Notes under the pieces: generated by a model
Database searches by the model: none
Seen by the model: only the letters and a program-made list of their open reading frames with translations
What the model was told of the DNA's origin: nothing
Part shown: piece after piece, positions 12,935 to 24,799 of the stretch
Layout of the letters: every line of letters starts with the position of its first letter
Position numbering within the stretch: position 1 is the stretch's first letter
Translations under genes and position numbers: made by a program
Assembly: GCA_032164245.1 (NCBI GenBank)
Contig: JAVMKO010000006.1
Coordinates: 38,156,319 to 38,220,318, forward strand
DNA: 64,000 nucleotides
Direction: 5' to 3'
Source: Sternotherus odoratus
Lineage: Eukaryota; Chordata; Testudines; Kinosternidae

Positions 12935-14340
12935 TGTGATGCTGGCAGACCAGGTATCAGCTCTTGCCAAGGTTATAGGTGTCAGCTGAACATTGACAAA
13001 TTCATAGCGGGAAACCAGACCAGCTCACCCGTATGTAAGTATTGTTCAAGATAGGAATTAGACTTATAGAAACGTGTTTAGTGTTTGACACTATGGAATG
13101 CTTGTAAGTCACTGCATGCATTGATTCCACTTGTCATGTCTGTATCCCAGGCTATAAGGTGATATGTACGTTTTGCTTTATAACTGTAAAAATGCTTGCT
13201 ATGAACCCGTGAACCCAGTCAGGAGGAATGGCCCACAACTCATCAAGAAGCATTATCAAAACTAAATGGGCTGTTGTGGAACATCACGATACAAAAAAAC
13301 TCAGTTAATAGCCCTCTCACACCCATGAACCTGCTATGTGCAAGAAAGCCTGTCCCGTTAGTTTGAATGATGGAAGAAGGGGATAAAACAGGGACACAAG
13401 AAAATTTTCTCTCTTTTTGCTGTTTTGACACTCACAGCACTGGAGCTAGGAAACAGAAGCAGAGATCTCTAGGGTCAAAAATTCAGTGCTGGCAGGTTAC
13501 TACAACTCTGTCATCTTTTGGAAACATAGACTGTAACTCATTTGTGTATATGTTACTTAGTTTAACCTGTAAATAACTCTCTCATTTCTTCTTCCTAGTT
13601 AATACACGCTTAGTTCATTTACTATAGGATTGGCTACAAGTGTTTTCTTTGGTGTGAGATCTGAGGTACAAAATTGATCTGGGGTTGGTACTGGTCTCTT
13701 GGGACTGGAAACAACCTGAATCTTTCATGATCTTTGGCATATGACAATCAACTATCACTAAGTCCAATTTGCATGGGTGGCTAGATAGAGTCAATTGCCC
13801 AAAGGGACCATCGGTGACTCAATGGTAAGACTGTTATAGCAGTGGTCCCCAACCCCCGGTCCGCGGACCGGTACCGGTCCGTGGAGCATTTGGTACCGGT
13901 CCGCGGCCGCGTTCCCCTCCGCCCCACCCCTTCCGCTTCCGGCCGCTTTCATTTCCGCTTCCGGCCCCGCTTTCCCTTTCGGTTCCGCAGTTTTCTGATT
14001 TTCCGCCGTTTTCCTGCGGCTTTTCGGCGGACATGCAAGGTCCCGCCGCTCCGACAAATAAAAAAGCCACTGATTTCTGCGGGTTTTCGGCGGGCATACA
14101 ACAGTCCGCCGCACCGCACAGAGCCCCCGGGCCGCAAGCAGTACTCGGCCGCGTTGACCGGTCCGCGTTCATCAAAAGGTTGGAGACCACTGTGTTATAG
14201 CACTTCAGGAGTTCACATTTGTGTTAAGGTTGGTGAAATCTAATCACACAAGATACCTGTTTGGGCTGTTGGCTCTGCTTTTTGATAATCTTCCCTGAGG
14301 TTGGCACTCTCTGTCATGAACCACTCCAGACCGCATGACA
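12935..14340 (+). mobile_element. Solo LTR of an endogenous retrovirus-type element, split by a hAT
   Basis: Begins TGTGATGCTGGCAGACCAG and ends GACCGCATGACA, i.e. the TG...CA ends expected of an LTR, about 1.04 kb after removing the hAT at 13840-14192. The general character resembles ERV-L-like LTRs of reptiles. No gag, pol or env sequence is next to it. I could not define a clean 4-6 bp target duplication, consistent with age. The assignment rests on ends and familiarity, not on a search. Confidence 0.5.
13840..14192 (+). mobile_element. GC-rich hAT MITE nested in LTR
   Basis: Ends CAGTGGTCCCCAACC and GGTTGGAGACCACTG with a perfect 8-bp target duplication TGTTATAG at 13832-13839 and 14193-14200. 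The subterminal region is rich in CCGGTCCGCGG-type palindromes. Length is 353 bp and it is non-autonomous. Open frames across it (up to 133 codons) are artefacts of its GC-rich composition. Confidence 0.93.
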
Positions 14341-14505
14341 GGGTAGATGAAGTAAATTTGTTTCCCTGGAACAGAGTGGGACAGTAGGAGTTGGGAGGAT
14401 GTTGCTTTTGTGCTGTACACTGTATGGATAAAAGATATGGTATGTTTCCCTGAAAACAGTCAGGTGCCCTAGACGATGTTCTATGGCTGATGTGAGGGGC
14501 TCTTA

Positions 14506-14799
14506 GCTGTGGCCTACACTCAGTGGGAGAGATCGACCTAAGATACGCAACTTCAGCTACGGGAATAGCATAGCTGAAGTTGATGTATTTAGGTCGACTT
14601 ATCATGGTGTCTTCATGACGCTGAGTCGACTGCTGCCACTGCCCCATGGACTCCACCTGCGCCTCTCATGGCAGTAGAGTTCCAGAGTCAATGGGAGAGC
14701 GCTCGGGGATTGATTTATTGCATCTAGACAAAACATGATAAATCAATACCTGAAGATCAATCTCTACCTGCCAATCCAGTGGGTAGTGTAGACCTGGCC
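14506..14799 (+). mobile_element. PIF/Harbinger-like MITE
   Basis: About 294 bp flanked by TTA (14503-14505 and 14800-14802). The right end reads TAGTGTAGACCTGGCC; the left end is a diverged partner (GCTGTGGCCTACACT). Inside are short inverted pairs such as CAACTTCAGCTA facing TAGCTGAAGTTG. TWA duplication plus this terminal sequence fits PIF/Harbinger MITEs, which are common in turtles. Confidence 0.7.
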
Positions 14800-14802
14800 T
14801 TA

Positions 14803-17589
14803 GATTTGTAACTACTCTGTGTGTGGTGAAGGTTTATGGTCACTGTTGGAGAAACCAGAGGTGAGACCTGGTGATTGGGAATGGGGGGGGGGGGAGAGTG
14901 TGTGTACGTGCATTTTTTCAGGCATGCTCCATCTTCCAGTAGGGGGTATGAAAATCCTGTCACAGTGAGCTCTGGTGCTAATAGTCATAGGGGCAGGTGC
15001 TCCAGATTGATGTGGCAGAAGGAGAGCAGCTGCAGGATAATTATTTGTGATTTTTAAGAAAAATCACTAATATAAACTTTTATATCTAGTGACTGGTTTA
15101 CATTTTCTAGGCTATTTTTACAACAGAAAGGGCTGATTAGCTTCTTGTTCTAAATGAAAGCTTAGTTACATATCAAAGATTGCAAAGACTCCTGATGGGA
15201 GTTTTCAAATGTTTTAAATCCGTAACTCAAATTAACCATGCAGTTTTCAAAAATTACGCAAAAGGGACTAGTTCTCTCTGAGGACAACAAAATAAAACAA
15301 ATCTGGACTCACTAGATTTCTGGAGATATACTATTAAAAACCCCCAACTGCAGCTTTTCCAAAAGTGAAAAGCCTTCCACATTTCATGTCTCCAAAACCA
15401 CTTCAACAATTAACCTCTAACTTTGCAAAACGAAATATGCCCAAGAAAGGCCAGGCAGAATTTAGGTTGTCTTAGGACTGGATACCGGGACAGCAATAGC
15501 AGGATTAAAAATAAAACCAATTTTCAATTTGAACTATTAGGTCACTCTTATGACTCTGAAAATAAAACTATACAGTAAGCATAATTTCAGACAATATTAA
15601 AAGGAAAAATTGTAATTCAATAAAACATTATTGTTTCCTGATGGAAAGAATCTCTCCAGCAACCAGCAGTGCTGGAACAATTTTATAGTGAGAGTTCTAA
15701 GAGCCATTGACCAAAACTGTAAACTTGCATATAATGGAACCCACTTCAAGCCAGGGCAGCCCTCTTAGTTCCAGCACCCATGCCAGCAACTATTCAATGA
15801 CATTAAATAAGTAACTTAGTACAATTATGGGAACGTACTATTTGAATTCAACAAAATATCTGTCAACCACTAGCTTTTGGTGACTCCAGATTCAAGGCAC
15901 CTGCATTACTGTGATCATAAATGATTCCGGGGTCATCATAGGGCTTCTCTCTATGATGTCCATCATTTATCTTGAAGAAGGCTGTATTACTTTTGATAGC
16001 ACAGAGTTCATTTTGCAATATTCAGCAAAGATTTTACTGGCAACCTTAAGCTCATGCAACACTTGGTATTTATGTGGAATAGAGACTTTTCTAGTTTATT
16101 CAATAAAAAGCTGTTTCCAAAATATTCCAAAAAATTGTACAGCAATTTTTGACTACTAAATGTATGTTCATGCAGTTTTATATGGCCAAATTTCTGCTCA
16201 AGGAAAAAGCTGGATGTGTGTATGCAACCTCTGTTCTTATTCTTACATTCACATCTGAATGTTTGCATGTACAAATATATATGTTTGCAAAATTAAGTCC
16301 ATAATTTTAGAAACTAAGTGGAGTCTGCTCTGAAAAGTCAGCTCTTTACATCCACAGTGATAAAGTGCTGTACCTTCTTTTTGTAATTAGTGAAGGAATA
16401 ACTAAACAAGAGGTATATAAGTCAGCTGATAGTCACCATGATCTACTTGAGGACCTGTCTCAAATTTCTTTACACTCAAGTGCCTTTTGCACATTCCATA
16501 GTAACCAACAATGGATCAGCTATATTGTCAACAGAAAGGCCAACTTTTCATTTCTTTGTTGCAGCATGAAGGTTGCACATGTCACTGTATCCTGAAAGTG
16601 ACAAATGGTAAAAGAGAGAGAAACCATCTGACTAAGATGAGTTGTCTTGAATTGTCTTGCGCTGACCAAATCTACCAAGCAAGAATGACAATTTTCTCAT
16701 GCTCTCAAAAGTAACAAAAAAGAGGCTGGGCAGCATTTGACTATAAATGAGATATGTTCATTTCCTCCTGCCCAAATAAAACAATTTTAAAGTGATAAGA
16801 TTAAAGAGATTGAGGAATACTGGCTTCTACTGAAGATTTATTTTCATTCCTTCACACATAAACAGGAAATAAATTTCTGAACATTTTATTGGTTGAACAC
16901 ACAAGTTTCTGCATCTTCACCGGGCAATTTCTCTTATGCTGGCAAGTAATGGTGCCTGCAGTTTGGCAGCTATCTCTTTCAACAACGTTACAATGTCACT
17001 TTCTCAAATCAAAGTAGAAAAACCCTATCATGTCTCTTCATTGTCTATTCTCTGTCCCCCTCCTCCGTCTCTCCTAATTTTTAACCTTACTGACAAGGCT
17101 TATTGTTCCTCCTCCTAATTCCAACTGAAATAAGCTTCCCTTTTGCAAATAATAGTCTCAACTATGTGGTCACTAGTAGTATAGGTCAATAATGTTATTA
17201 ATATAGCACATGCTGCTGAGAGCAGATCAAAACAGCCATGCTTTAAAATGTTAGTTTTGTGCAACTGAGACAAACTGCAGCAGTTTTCCACACATTATAA
17301 AAATGTAATATTGCAAGGACAGAACCAAAACCAAATCTAGTGCTAGTTATCACAACACAGCCCATCGATTTGGAGAATATATTATTTCTTTCTTCTTGTT
17401 TTCACACAACACACAAAATAAAATAATACCATAACAGAAGGGTGCCATATCTGTGTTTAAAGAAGGGGTTGTTGGCAAACACCACAGCTCACTTCTGCCG
17501 AAATGTACACAACTGATATATGCAGCATGGAAAGCTGGCACCATGGGCTTACAACCTTAATTTGCCTGCAAGAAGGAACGGAGATTTAC
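14803..17589. other. Intronic sequence, no gene recognised
   Basis: Contains a poly-G run at 14883-14893 and AT-rich unique sequence up to the MIPOL1 exon. No further exon recognised. Confidence 0.5.
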
Positions 17590-17697
17590 CTTCAGAGCAC
17601 GTTCTTGATTGTTTTCAGCAGTCAGATGTCTCGTGTTGTTTGCTGAAGTCTGGTTCTGCTCTTTCAGATGATGAAGCTCCTGCTCCAGCCGTTTGCA
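17590..17697 (-). CDS. MIPOL1: MIPOL1 108-bp coiled-coil exon
   Basis: Exactly 36 codons, phase 0 at both ends, acceptor CGTTGCAG and donor GTAAAT on the minus strand. It encodes CKRLEQELHHLKEQNQTSAN followed by NTRHLTAENNQERALK, almost identical to the human protein as I remember it. Heptad-like Leu spacing (RLEQELHHL) marks a coiled coil. The following exons of MIPOL1 (the C-terminal coiled coil) would lie at lower coordinates; I looked for them in 1-17.5 kb and did not recognise any, so the next intron is longer than 17.5 kb. In the gene as a whole the open frame is intact through all four exons seen. Confidence 0.93.
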
Positions 17698-19015
17698 CTG
17701 CAACGAGGAAAGAATTCCATTAAGTAAAGGAGATGGGGCATATTTTTTTCCCAAGAAGCCAAATGAATTAATGTAAATAACACCATCACCATTTCTGCAG
17801 CGGAAAAAGCTTCCAACAAAAGCAAGTTGTAATCAAAGGGATGAAATCATATTAGATCTATACTGTGTTTTTATATTTAATATATATACACATACACCCC
17901 CCCAATCTTTTATTCATTCTTGTTTAGATCCAATTGTTTGAAGGAAAAACTCATATCAAGTATAGTATATCAAGAAATTCTGCCAAATAATATTTAAATA
18001 TATTTTATAACTAATATGACAGTGAGACAAATTCTGGTCTCAGCTGCGCCAGTGTAACAGAGCAGAATTTGACCCATTATATATTTAAATATAATTGATT
18101 CTGAGAAAAGTAAGCATGTACCTTGACAAAACCCCTCACTTTTTAATAAGGAAATATATGTATAGATTTATACAGTACATATTAATAAAACTCAGAGATT
18201 GCATTCATTCCCAAATGTATACGAGACTAGATTTTTTTTAAAAAAGTGTTTGTTTTTTAATAATCAACTTTTTAAAATAATCAAGAATGGGATAGAAATT
18301 TTTAGTTTTTCCTATTCTGAGTGTGTGCATACAAACTCTTAAAAGGAGTTAACTTGAATAAGTAGTTTAAAGGCCAAGGTTTTAGGATATTCAAATTGGC
18401 ACTCAAAGCAGATTCATTCAGTTTTTAAGATAACAATGAGGGGCATCCTGGCTTCCTATAGTAATTAACAGTTAGCAGGAAAAAAAACTCTTATAAAAAC
18501 AGGGAAAGGGGAACTAGAGATGAAGATTCAGTGTCTTACTCTGGGCATGTAAGAGGAATTGCTATAGCAAAAATGAAAGAAGAGAGCATATTACCTGAAA
18601 ACATTAGCAAAAAAGAAAATATTTTTGGCATACACCATATTACTGGAAAGCAGAAGGAAGTAGTTATGACAGCACCATTGAAAACCAAACCACGGAGGTG
18701 TTTGAAGGCACAGCAGCTGAATATTTAAAGTTGAGGAACATGTTCTGTTGAATACTCAGAGTAGGCGGGAAGGGAGAAGATCAAAAATATAAGAACCATT
18801 AGAACTGTGATCTCAAGTCTAAAAATTTCAACTCAAATAATATTACTATGGACAGATAGCTTATGACCCTGGATTATTTTGGAAGCTATGTAAGGAATAA
18901 AATTTCCTATCAAATATATAATCTGTCTTGATGCAGGACTAGCGAGCAAGGAAGCATGGCTCATGTTAGCCCCTATGTTAAAAACGGGTAAATTGTTCCG
19001 AACCAGAAGACTACA
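17698..19015. other. Start (3' side) of the 33-kb MIPOL1 intron
   Basis: AT-rich, with a stretch of repeated ATATTTAA-type sequence at 17870-18090. No coding or repeat structure that I can name. Confidence 0.5.
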
Positions 19016-19023
19016 GGCTAGTG

Positions 19024-19314
19024 CAGGGTTAGGCAACCTATGGCATGGGTGCCGAAGGCGGCACGTGAGCTGATTTTCAGTGGCACTCACTCTGCCCAGG
19101 TCCTGGCCACCGGTCTGGGGGGGCTCTGCATTGTAATTTAATTTTAAATGAAGCTTCTTAAACATTTTAAAAACCTTATTTACTTTACATGCAACAACAA
19201 TTTATTTATAGAACTTCAAAAAACATTAAAATGTATTAATTGCATGCGAAACCTTAAATTCGAGTCAATAAATGAAGACTCGGCACACCACTTCTGAAAG
19301 ATTGTTGACCCCTA
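19024..19314 (+). mobile_element. Non-autonomous hAT element, copy 2
   Basis: Same family and orientation as the element at 10738-11045 (shared blocks include GGCAACCTATGGCATG and TTAATTTTAAATGAAGCTT). Ends CAGGGTTAGGCAACC and GATTGTTGACCCCTA, about 291 bp. Perfect 8-bp target duplication GGCTAGTG at 19016-19023 and 19315-19322. Confidence 0.92.
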
Positions 19315-19322
19315 GGCTAGTG

Positions 19323-22300
19323 AGTCTATCTACAATCCCTAGAAAAATTGTAAAGCTGTATTCAAAAGTGCATTTTCCAGCACAAGTTTAGATAACACTA
19401 TTTTATTTCCTTCTTTAAACTCTTAACCACAAATAATGGACTCTAGGACCTATACCAAACACTGGCACCTAAACTGGACACCAAGTCCCAAGGCTTGCAT
19501 GGGCATCCAAATAATGGCAGTTGCTCAAAATGGGCAAATAAGGGCTGATCTAAGCACTCAAATGAAGTATCTGGGTGCCTATTTTATGGAATATGAAACC
19601 TGAGCTCAGAAGTTACCAGATCTAGGGAATTTCTCTTTTTTAAAAAGAGGGAATATTTCTGGAACTAGTATATTCTCTCAAACTAGTGGCTGTATATAAG
19701 TGTGCTAACTGTATCACAGTTATTTCATTTTGAAAGTGAACCACAGAGAAAAAGATAGAGAAAGGACAAAAAAAAATCTGTTGATGGATGGTGGTTGTGG
19801 AGTAATTTCTTATTAAAACCTAATGCTAAGATGATATATTAATACGATTGATTTGGTTTCTGTATGTCTGTGTTTATTTCTATAAAGGATTGGTTCAGGT
19901 ACTGAATGTAATTGTAATGCTTATTTTACAGAAAATAGCAATCACAAATCATGAGCCTGAAATGCCTTTTCGTAACCAATGTGCGAGAAGTAAGATAGTA
20001 TGAAAAATAACTCCAACAACTCTGAATCAGTTCAAATGAAATTCATGTATATGTGGGTACAGGTTCTCTGGCACGCAGACTCATAACACCAGAGTTTTAA
20101 AAATCAGTTAGTTAACTCATTATCACAAATCATGAGTTTTCAGTTGCAACTTAACATCAGCAAAATTGCCATTTCAACCTTTCAAAAATGCTTTCCTTTT
20201 AAAAAAATCTTTTGCCTTGAAATCTCTTAACATTATACTGATTGTACCAATGACTCAACACATAACTGGGATAACATAAGGAGATGCACCAAGAATTTAA
20301 TCCACCTGAAAAATATTGCACATTTTTATTCACACTGCCCTCCTGGCTCCAAAAATAACATTGGTAGATAGGTAATATTAAAACTAGTTATTGGATAATT
20401 CAATAACAAACCTCACATGCCTGATGATTTGCACAACTGCAGGCCTCTGTGTGCCCTTTATAATATTATTCTACTCTATTTGTTCCACTCTTGTGAAGAC
20501 AGGATACTGACAAACAGAAACCGCAAGATTCTTGCACTGTCCTAGCTACTCACAGGGTAAGCAGGCAAATCAAAGAGAAGCAGCACAAAGCATGCATGCC
20601 CACACATCAAAGCAGCTGGTAGAATTAAATGTATGTCAATCTCAACAGTGTCTAAGTTGATTTAAATATGCTAGATGTGCACTTTCCTATCTTAAGTGGA
20701 TAAAATGATCTCATTCGCTCTAAAAACATTGTCAATAGAAAATCAGAACTAGTGTTGCTAGAATCCATTTTAGGGGTATCACAAGAAACCCCCAAACAAA
20801 ACAAAACAAGTTAGTGACTTAATTTACATATCACAGGAGAAAAAACTGTCTAATTAATTAAGTCTATGATAATGTCACCCAAGTAGAAGTCACAAGTCAC
20901 CTAATTAATTTAAAATAATTCATTAACGAAACCTGTCACAGATACATCACAAATTATTTTCACCAGTCCCGGAAACAGAACCTAGCTATGCCTTGTCTAT
21001 GAAGAACTGTTGTTACCGTGACCCATTTTTTATTTATATGGTCAATGATGTATATAGCATAGAAATCATAACTTCACAAAAATGTACAGTTAGAATATTT
21101 TTCGTGTTAACAACACTGTACTAAAACTACACTCCTTTTTTAAAAGGACAAGAGTATCTGGAATTTCTGTACAGCCAATATTTTTCCTGTTTGGCAGGAG
21201 CATTAAGAACAGTTTTAGACAATGTGGGCCTTCTACTCATTTCGACCAACATTTTTTGACTTCCCTGTCATTCATTGGCTGTTAGCAGGCGCCAATAAAA
21301 ATAGATGTTCTTTAAAAGAACATGTGTTTTTATTGGTTTCCTGCTTTGCTGAAAGGTGCCAACAGCTGTAAGGATGAAACTGGATTTCCTTCTAAAAAAA
21401 TATATAAAAATCTTTTTGGAGTAGGGTAGAGAGAAGATGTGGCCCAAATTAATACTGACAAGGAAGCATCAGATGTTTGCTTTTGAGGCCTAATGAAGTA
21501 AGTCTTATTTTTAGTATTATAAATGAGAATTTCTAAACCATGCCATATCAAATGTGTGAAGATATTTATTTGTGAAACATTCAAGCTATATCCTAGCAAT
21601 ATCAGAGATGAGTGAAACTATTTTAAAATGAGATATCAACTTAAGTAGATTTTGGACTGTCTACAGATTCCTACTTCGAAGAATACTGCTCACTTAGAGG
21701 AAATCCTGAATTAAGCTACTTACTAGCTTATGTAAAAGGCGATAATCATTTAGGATTCTGCTTCTTTCCTACATCAAATGGCTTACATAATTTGGACACA
21801 GTTATGATACATATGCACAGTGTCATTGCAGGTCAAGGAGGGGATGAGCCTGGGGTAGAGTCCTGAAGACATAGGTAGGAAGGAGTCATTAGAGCCTTGG
21901 TGAAGGAATGTGTCATTTCATGGAAATTTCACACAAGTAACCCATTGAAGATCAGCTCACTCATGTAAATGGATTTTACCACCAAGAAAAGCTGTGTAGT
22001 CAAGATATGCATTGCCTATGCAGAGGTCAGGCATGTAAACATTTGAGTATGAGTAGTCACATTGAGTTTAACGGGCTTAATCATATGCTTTAAAATAAGC
22101 ATGTGTCCAAGTGCTTTGCTGGATGAGGACCTATGTCTCTATTTCATCAAACAAGATGCAGCAGTTGACCAAATTACTAATTTCTTATCTGAATACAGAG
22201 GCTGAATGAAAACTAAGACTAGCTAAGATCAACCCAGAGAAGACCCAGGTTTTATTGATTAGGGAAGCAACCCAATAATATGGCAGGTTGAGCAGAGTAA

Positions 22301-23740
22301 GAGGGGGTTGTGGTCAGAAAACTGTATTTGTAGTGTGAGGGGAAATATAATTTTTAGGACTACTTGACCCTGCTAACTTTTGTTTATGTTTTTTATATTG
22401 CTTCACAACACTTTTGTACAGAGTGGGGCTTTTATTAAAATGAAAAGAGCAATTATGGAAAGATCCTCCAAAAGAAGAAAATGAATTGTACCTTTCATAT
22501 GCTACACAAATTATGAATAGATTTCTGCTTTTCTCCACAGGATCGAGGTTAAAATTTGACACCTGTTTACAGTGTCATTTGTTTAAATAAATTGCACCAG
22601 GTGTAAACCACTGCAGAACTTGGCCCAGAGTTCTTTACTGATATCGGGAATTCAACAGAAATACCTAAGAGAGAGACATTAGATTGATAATGCAATTCTA
22701 TGAAAATATATCACGTTCATGGAGCAGATACTGCAGACCTTGTCTGAACCTGCACTGTTGATAATCCTGTGATTGGTTCTGTATTAGCAGTCCCATCTCG
22801 ATTTAGACCTTATATTTGAATAGTAGTTCTCTTTTTTCTCTTTATGTATTTGATAAAAACTATATCACTAGTTAACCTTAAAGATAAAAAAAAAAAAGAT
22901 AGTCATTAATCCAAGCCATTTTACTGAATTATACTAATGCACCTTCAGGGATAATTGTCTACGTGAATTTATTTAAATTTGATAACTTAAAAAAATCCAG
23001 TTTGATAAGATGCACTTAATTGTATGTCCTGACATATAAAACAATTGCTTAAAAATGCCCTGTAGCATATTTTCCTCTGCCTTGTTGATGTTCATGTGGA
23101 TTTTTTTTTCAAACAAGTGAGAATCTAAATTCCCAGTCTCACATCTCATTGAGGCTCCATATAGGTGCAGGATGTATTCTGATATAGGATCTAGGTCAAA
23201 ATCACTATGGTCCAGTTCAGCAAGGAATTTAAGCATGCATCCAACTCTAAGCATGCCATTAGTTTCACTAAACTCAATGGGATTACTCCAGTACTTTATG
23301 TTAGGCCTGTTCTTAAATACCTTGCTGAAATAGTAGTGAAACTGACAAGAACCAGGTTGCAGCCAATACACAAAGTAAATAAGTATAATGGGAGATAAAT
23401 ATTTCCTTCTCTAATGTATTTCAGTTATGGTCAACTTAGGTGTTCATTTTAACAATCATATGTACATCATTTTTACAGAAATTCATTTATCCCCTTATAT
23501 AGAGTCAAGAGACTGTTACTGTTTTGCAGAGCGAAAAGCAATTTAATGAAATTTTTTTATATATATATTTCAATAGAACTATACAAGAGAGAAATTAAAC
23601 AGACCTTTGAATATCATGTTCCTACTGGCCACAGTAGTATTTCTGCAAGTGACAAATACTAGCTACATTTACAATAGCAATCACTTCATCAGTGGCATAA
23701 GCAACTCACATACAATCTGTACATGGAGCACTAGAAATAG
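19323..23740. other. Intronic sequence, no gene recognised
   Basis: AT-rich intron. Old dispersed-repeat matches lie near 22030-22135 and 23205-23330. No exon-like frame with convincing splice sites found. Confidence 0.5.

Positions 23741-23744
<4 letters not shown>

Positions 23745-23786
<42 letters not shown>
23745..23786. repeat. (TA)n microsatellite
   Basis: 21 uninterrupted TA units immediately left of the G-rich minisatellite block. Confidence 0.95.
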
Positions 23787-23787
<1 letters not shown>

Positions 23788-23799
23788 TCTAGCACAATT

Positions 23800-24530
23800 G
23801 CTCGGGTCCGTTGGAGGAGGGGAGGGGGGAGAGAGCTGAGCGAGTGGGGGGCCGTTGGAGAGGGGAAGGGGGAGAGAGCTGAGCGAGTGGGGAGGTATTG
23901 GAGTGGGGGAAGGGGGGGGAGATTTTAAAATTTTTCGATTCTTACCTGAGGGGGGAGAGAGCTGAGCGAGTGGGGGGGCTGTTGGGGAGGGGGGAGAGAG
24001 CTGAGCGAGTGCGGGGGCCGTTGGAGTGGGGGGGAGAGAGCTGAGCGAGTGCAGGGGGTGTTGGAGTGGGGGGAGGGTGTGAGATTTTAAAATTTTTCGA
24101 TTCTTACCTGAGGGGGGAGAGAGCTGAGCAAGGGGGGGGCGTTGGAGGGGGGAGAGAGATGAGTGAGTGGTGGGGCCGTTGGAGGGGGAAGGGGGAAGAG
24201 AGCTGAGCGAGTGCGGAGTCCGTTGGAGAGGGGGAGAGAGCTGAGCGAGTGGGGGGGCATTGGAGGGGGGAGGGGGGAGAGAGCTGAGCGAGTGCGGGGG
24301 ATGTTGGAGGGGGGAGGGGGAGAGAGCTGAGAGAGTGGGGGGGCCATTGGAGTGGGGGGAGGGGGGGAGATTTTAAAAAATTTCAATTCTTACCTGAGGG
24401 AGGAGAGAGCTGAGCAAGTGGGGGCGGCGTTGGAGGGGGAGAGGGGGGAGAGAGCTGAGTGAGTGGGGGGGCCGTTGGAGGGGGGGAGGGAGCTGAGTGA
24501 GTGGGGGGGCCGTTGGAGGGGGGTATTATT
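23800..24530. repeat. G-rich minisatellite block with AT-rich spacers
   Basis: Many imperfect copies of a purine unit containing GAGAGAGCTGAGCGAGTG followed by a G run and CCGTTGGAG. The block is punctuated by an AT spacer (GATTTTAAAATTTTTCGATT and TTACCTGAGG after it) at 23931, 24083 and 24369. Plus strand is strongly G-rich. The Pro/Leu-rich frame of 99 codons on the minus strand is only the translation of this array. Confidence 0.9.
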
Positions 24531-24795
24531 ACATCATAACTATGTCACAGAGAACAGCAGGTGTTAACCTGCTGCCCAGCTGATGTTAATGGGCTTTCAA
24601 GAATTTCACCCCTGGGGGGGTGTCAGAGGTGAGATTTGAAAATTTTTCAATTCTTACCCTGATTAGGACCCTAAAGCCTATAACTGTACCAAATTTCAAG
24701 TCTCTAGCTCAAACGATGTGGAAGGAGTAAGGGAACGTACATACACGCATGCACACACGCATACACCATTTGACTTTTGTATATATAGATATATA
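24531..24795 (+). mobile_element. Unclassified retroelement-like 3' tail next to the minisatellite
   Basis: A diverged copy of the AT spacer occurs at 24632 (GATTTGAAAATTTTTCAATT). It is followed by TACCAAATTTCAAGTCTCTAG, an imperfect run of ACACGCAT units, then TTTGACTTTTGTATATATAG and a second short TA-rich run. Ending in a TATATAGATA-type simple repeat recalls the 3' ends of some RTE or Penelope-like retroelements. With the (TA)n at 23745 it suggests the whole block (23745-24795) is one inserted unit. Confidence 0.35.
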
Positions 24796-24799
24796 TTTA

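Noticed and set aside
13791..14243. Overlapping frames of 62-133 codons on both strands
   Set aside because: They lie in a GC-rich hAT MITE with perfect 8-bp target duplication; no transposase motifs.
17520..17723. Plus-strand frame across the MIPOL1 exon
   Set aside because: Shadow of the minus-strand exon, whose identity and splice sites are clear.
23800..24530. Regular repeats with spacers, considered as a CRISPR-like array
   Set aside because: Vertebrate sequence, repeats are contiguous purine minisatellites, spacers are not unique and there are no cas genes.
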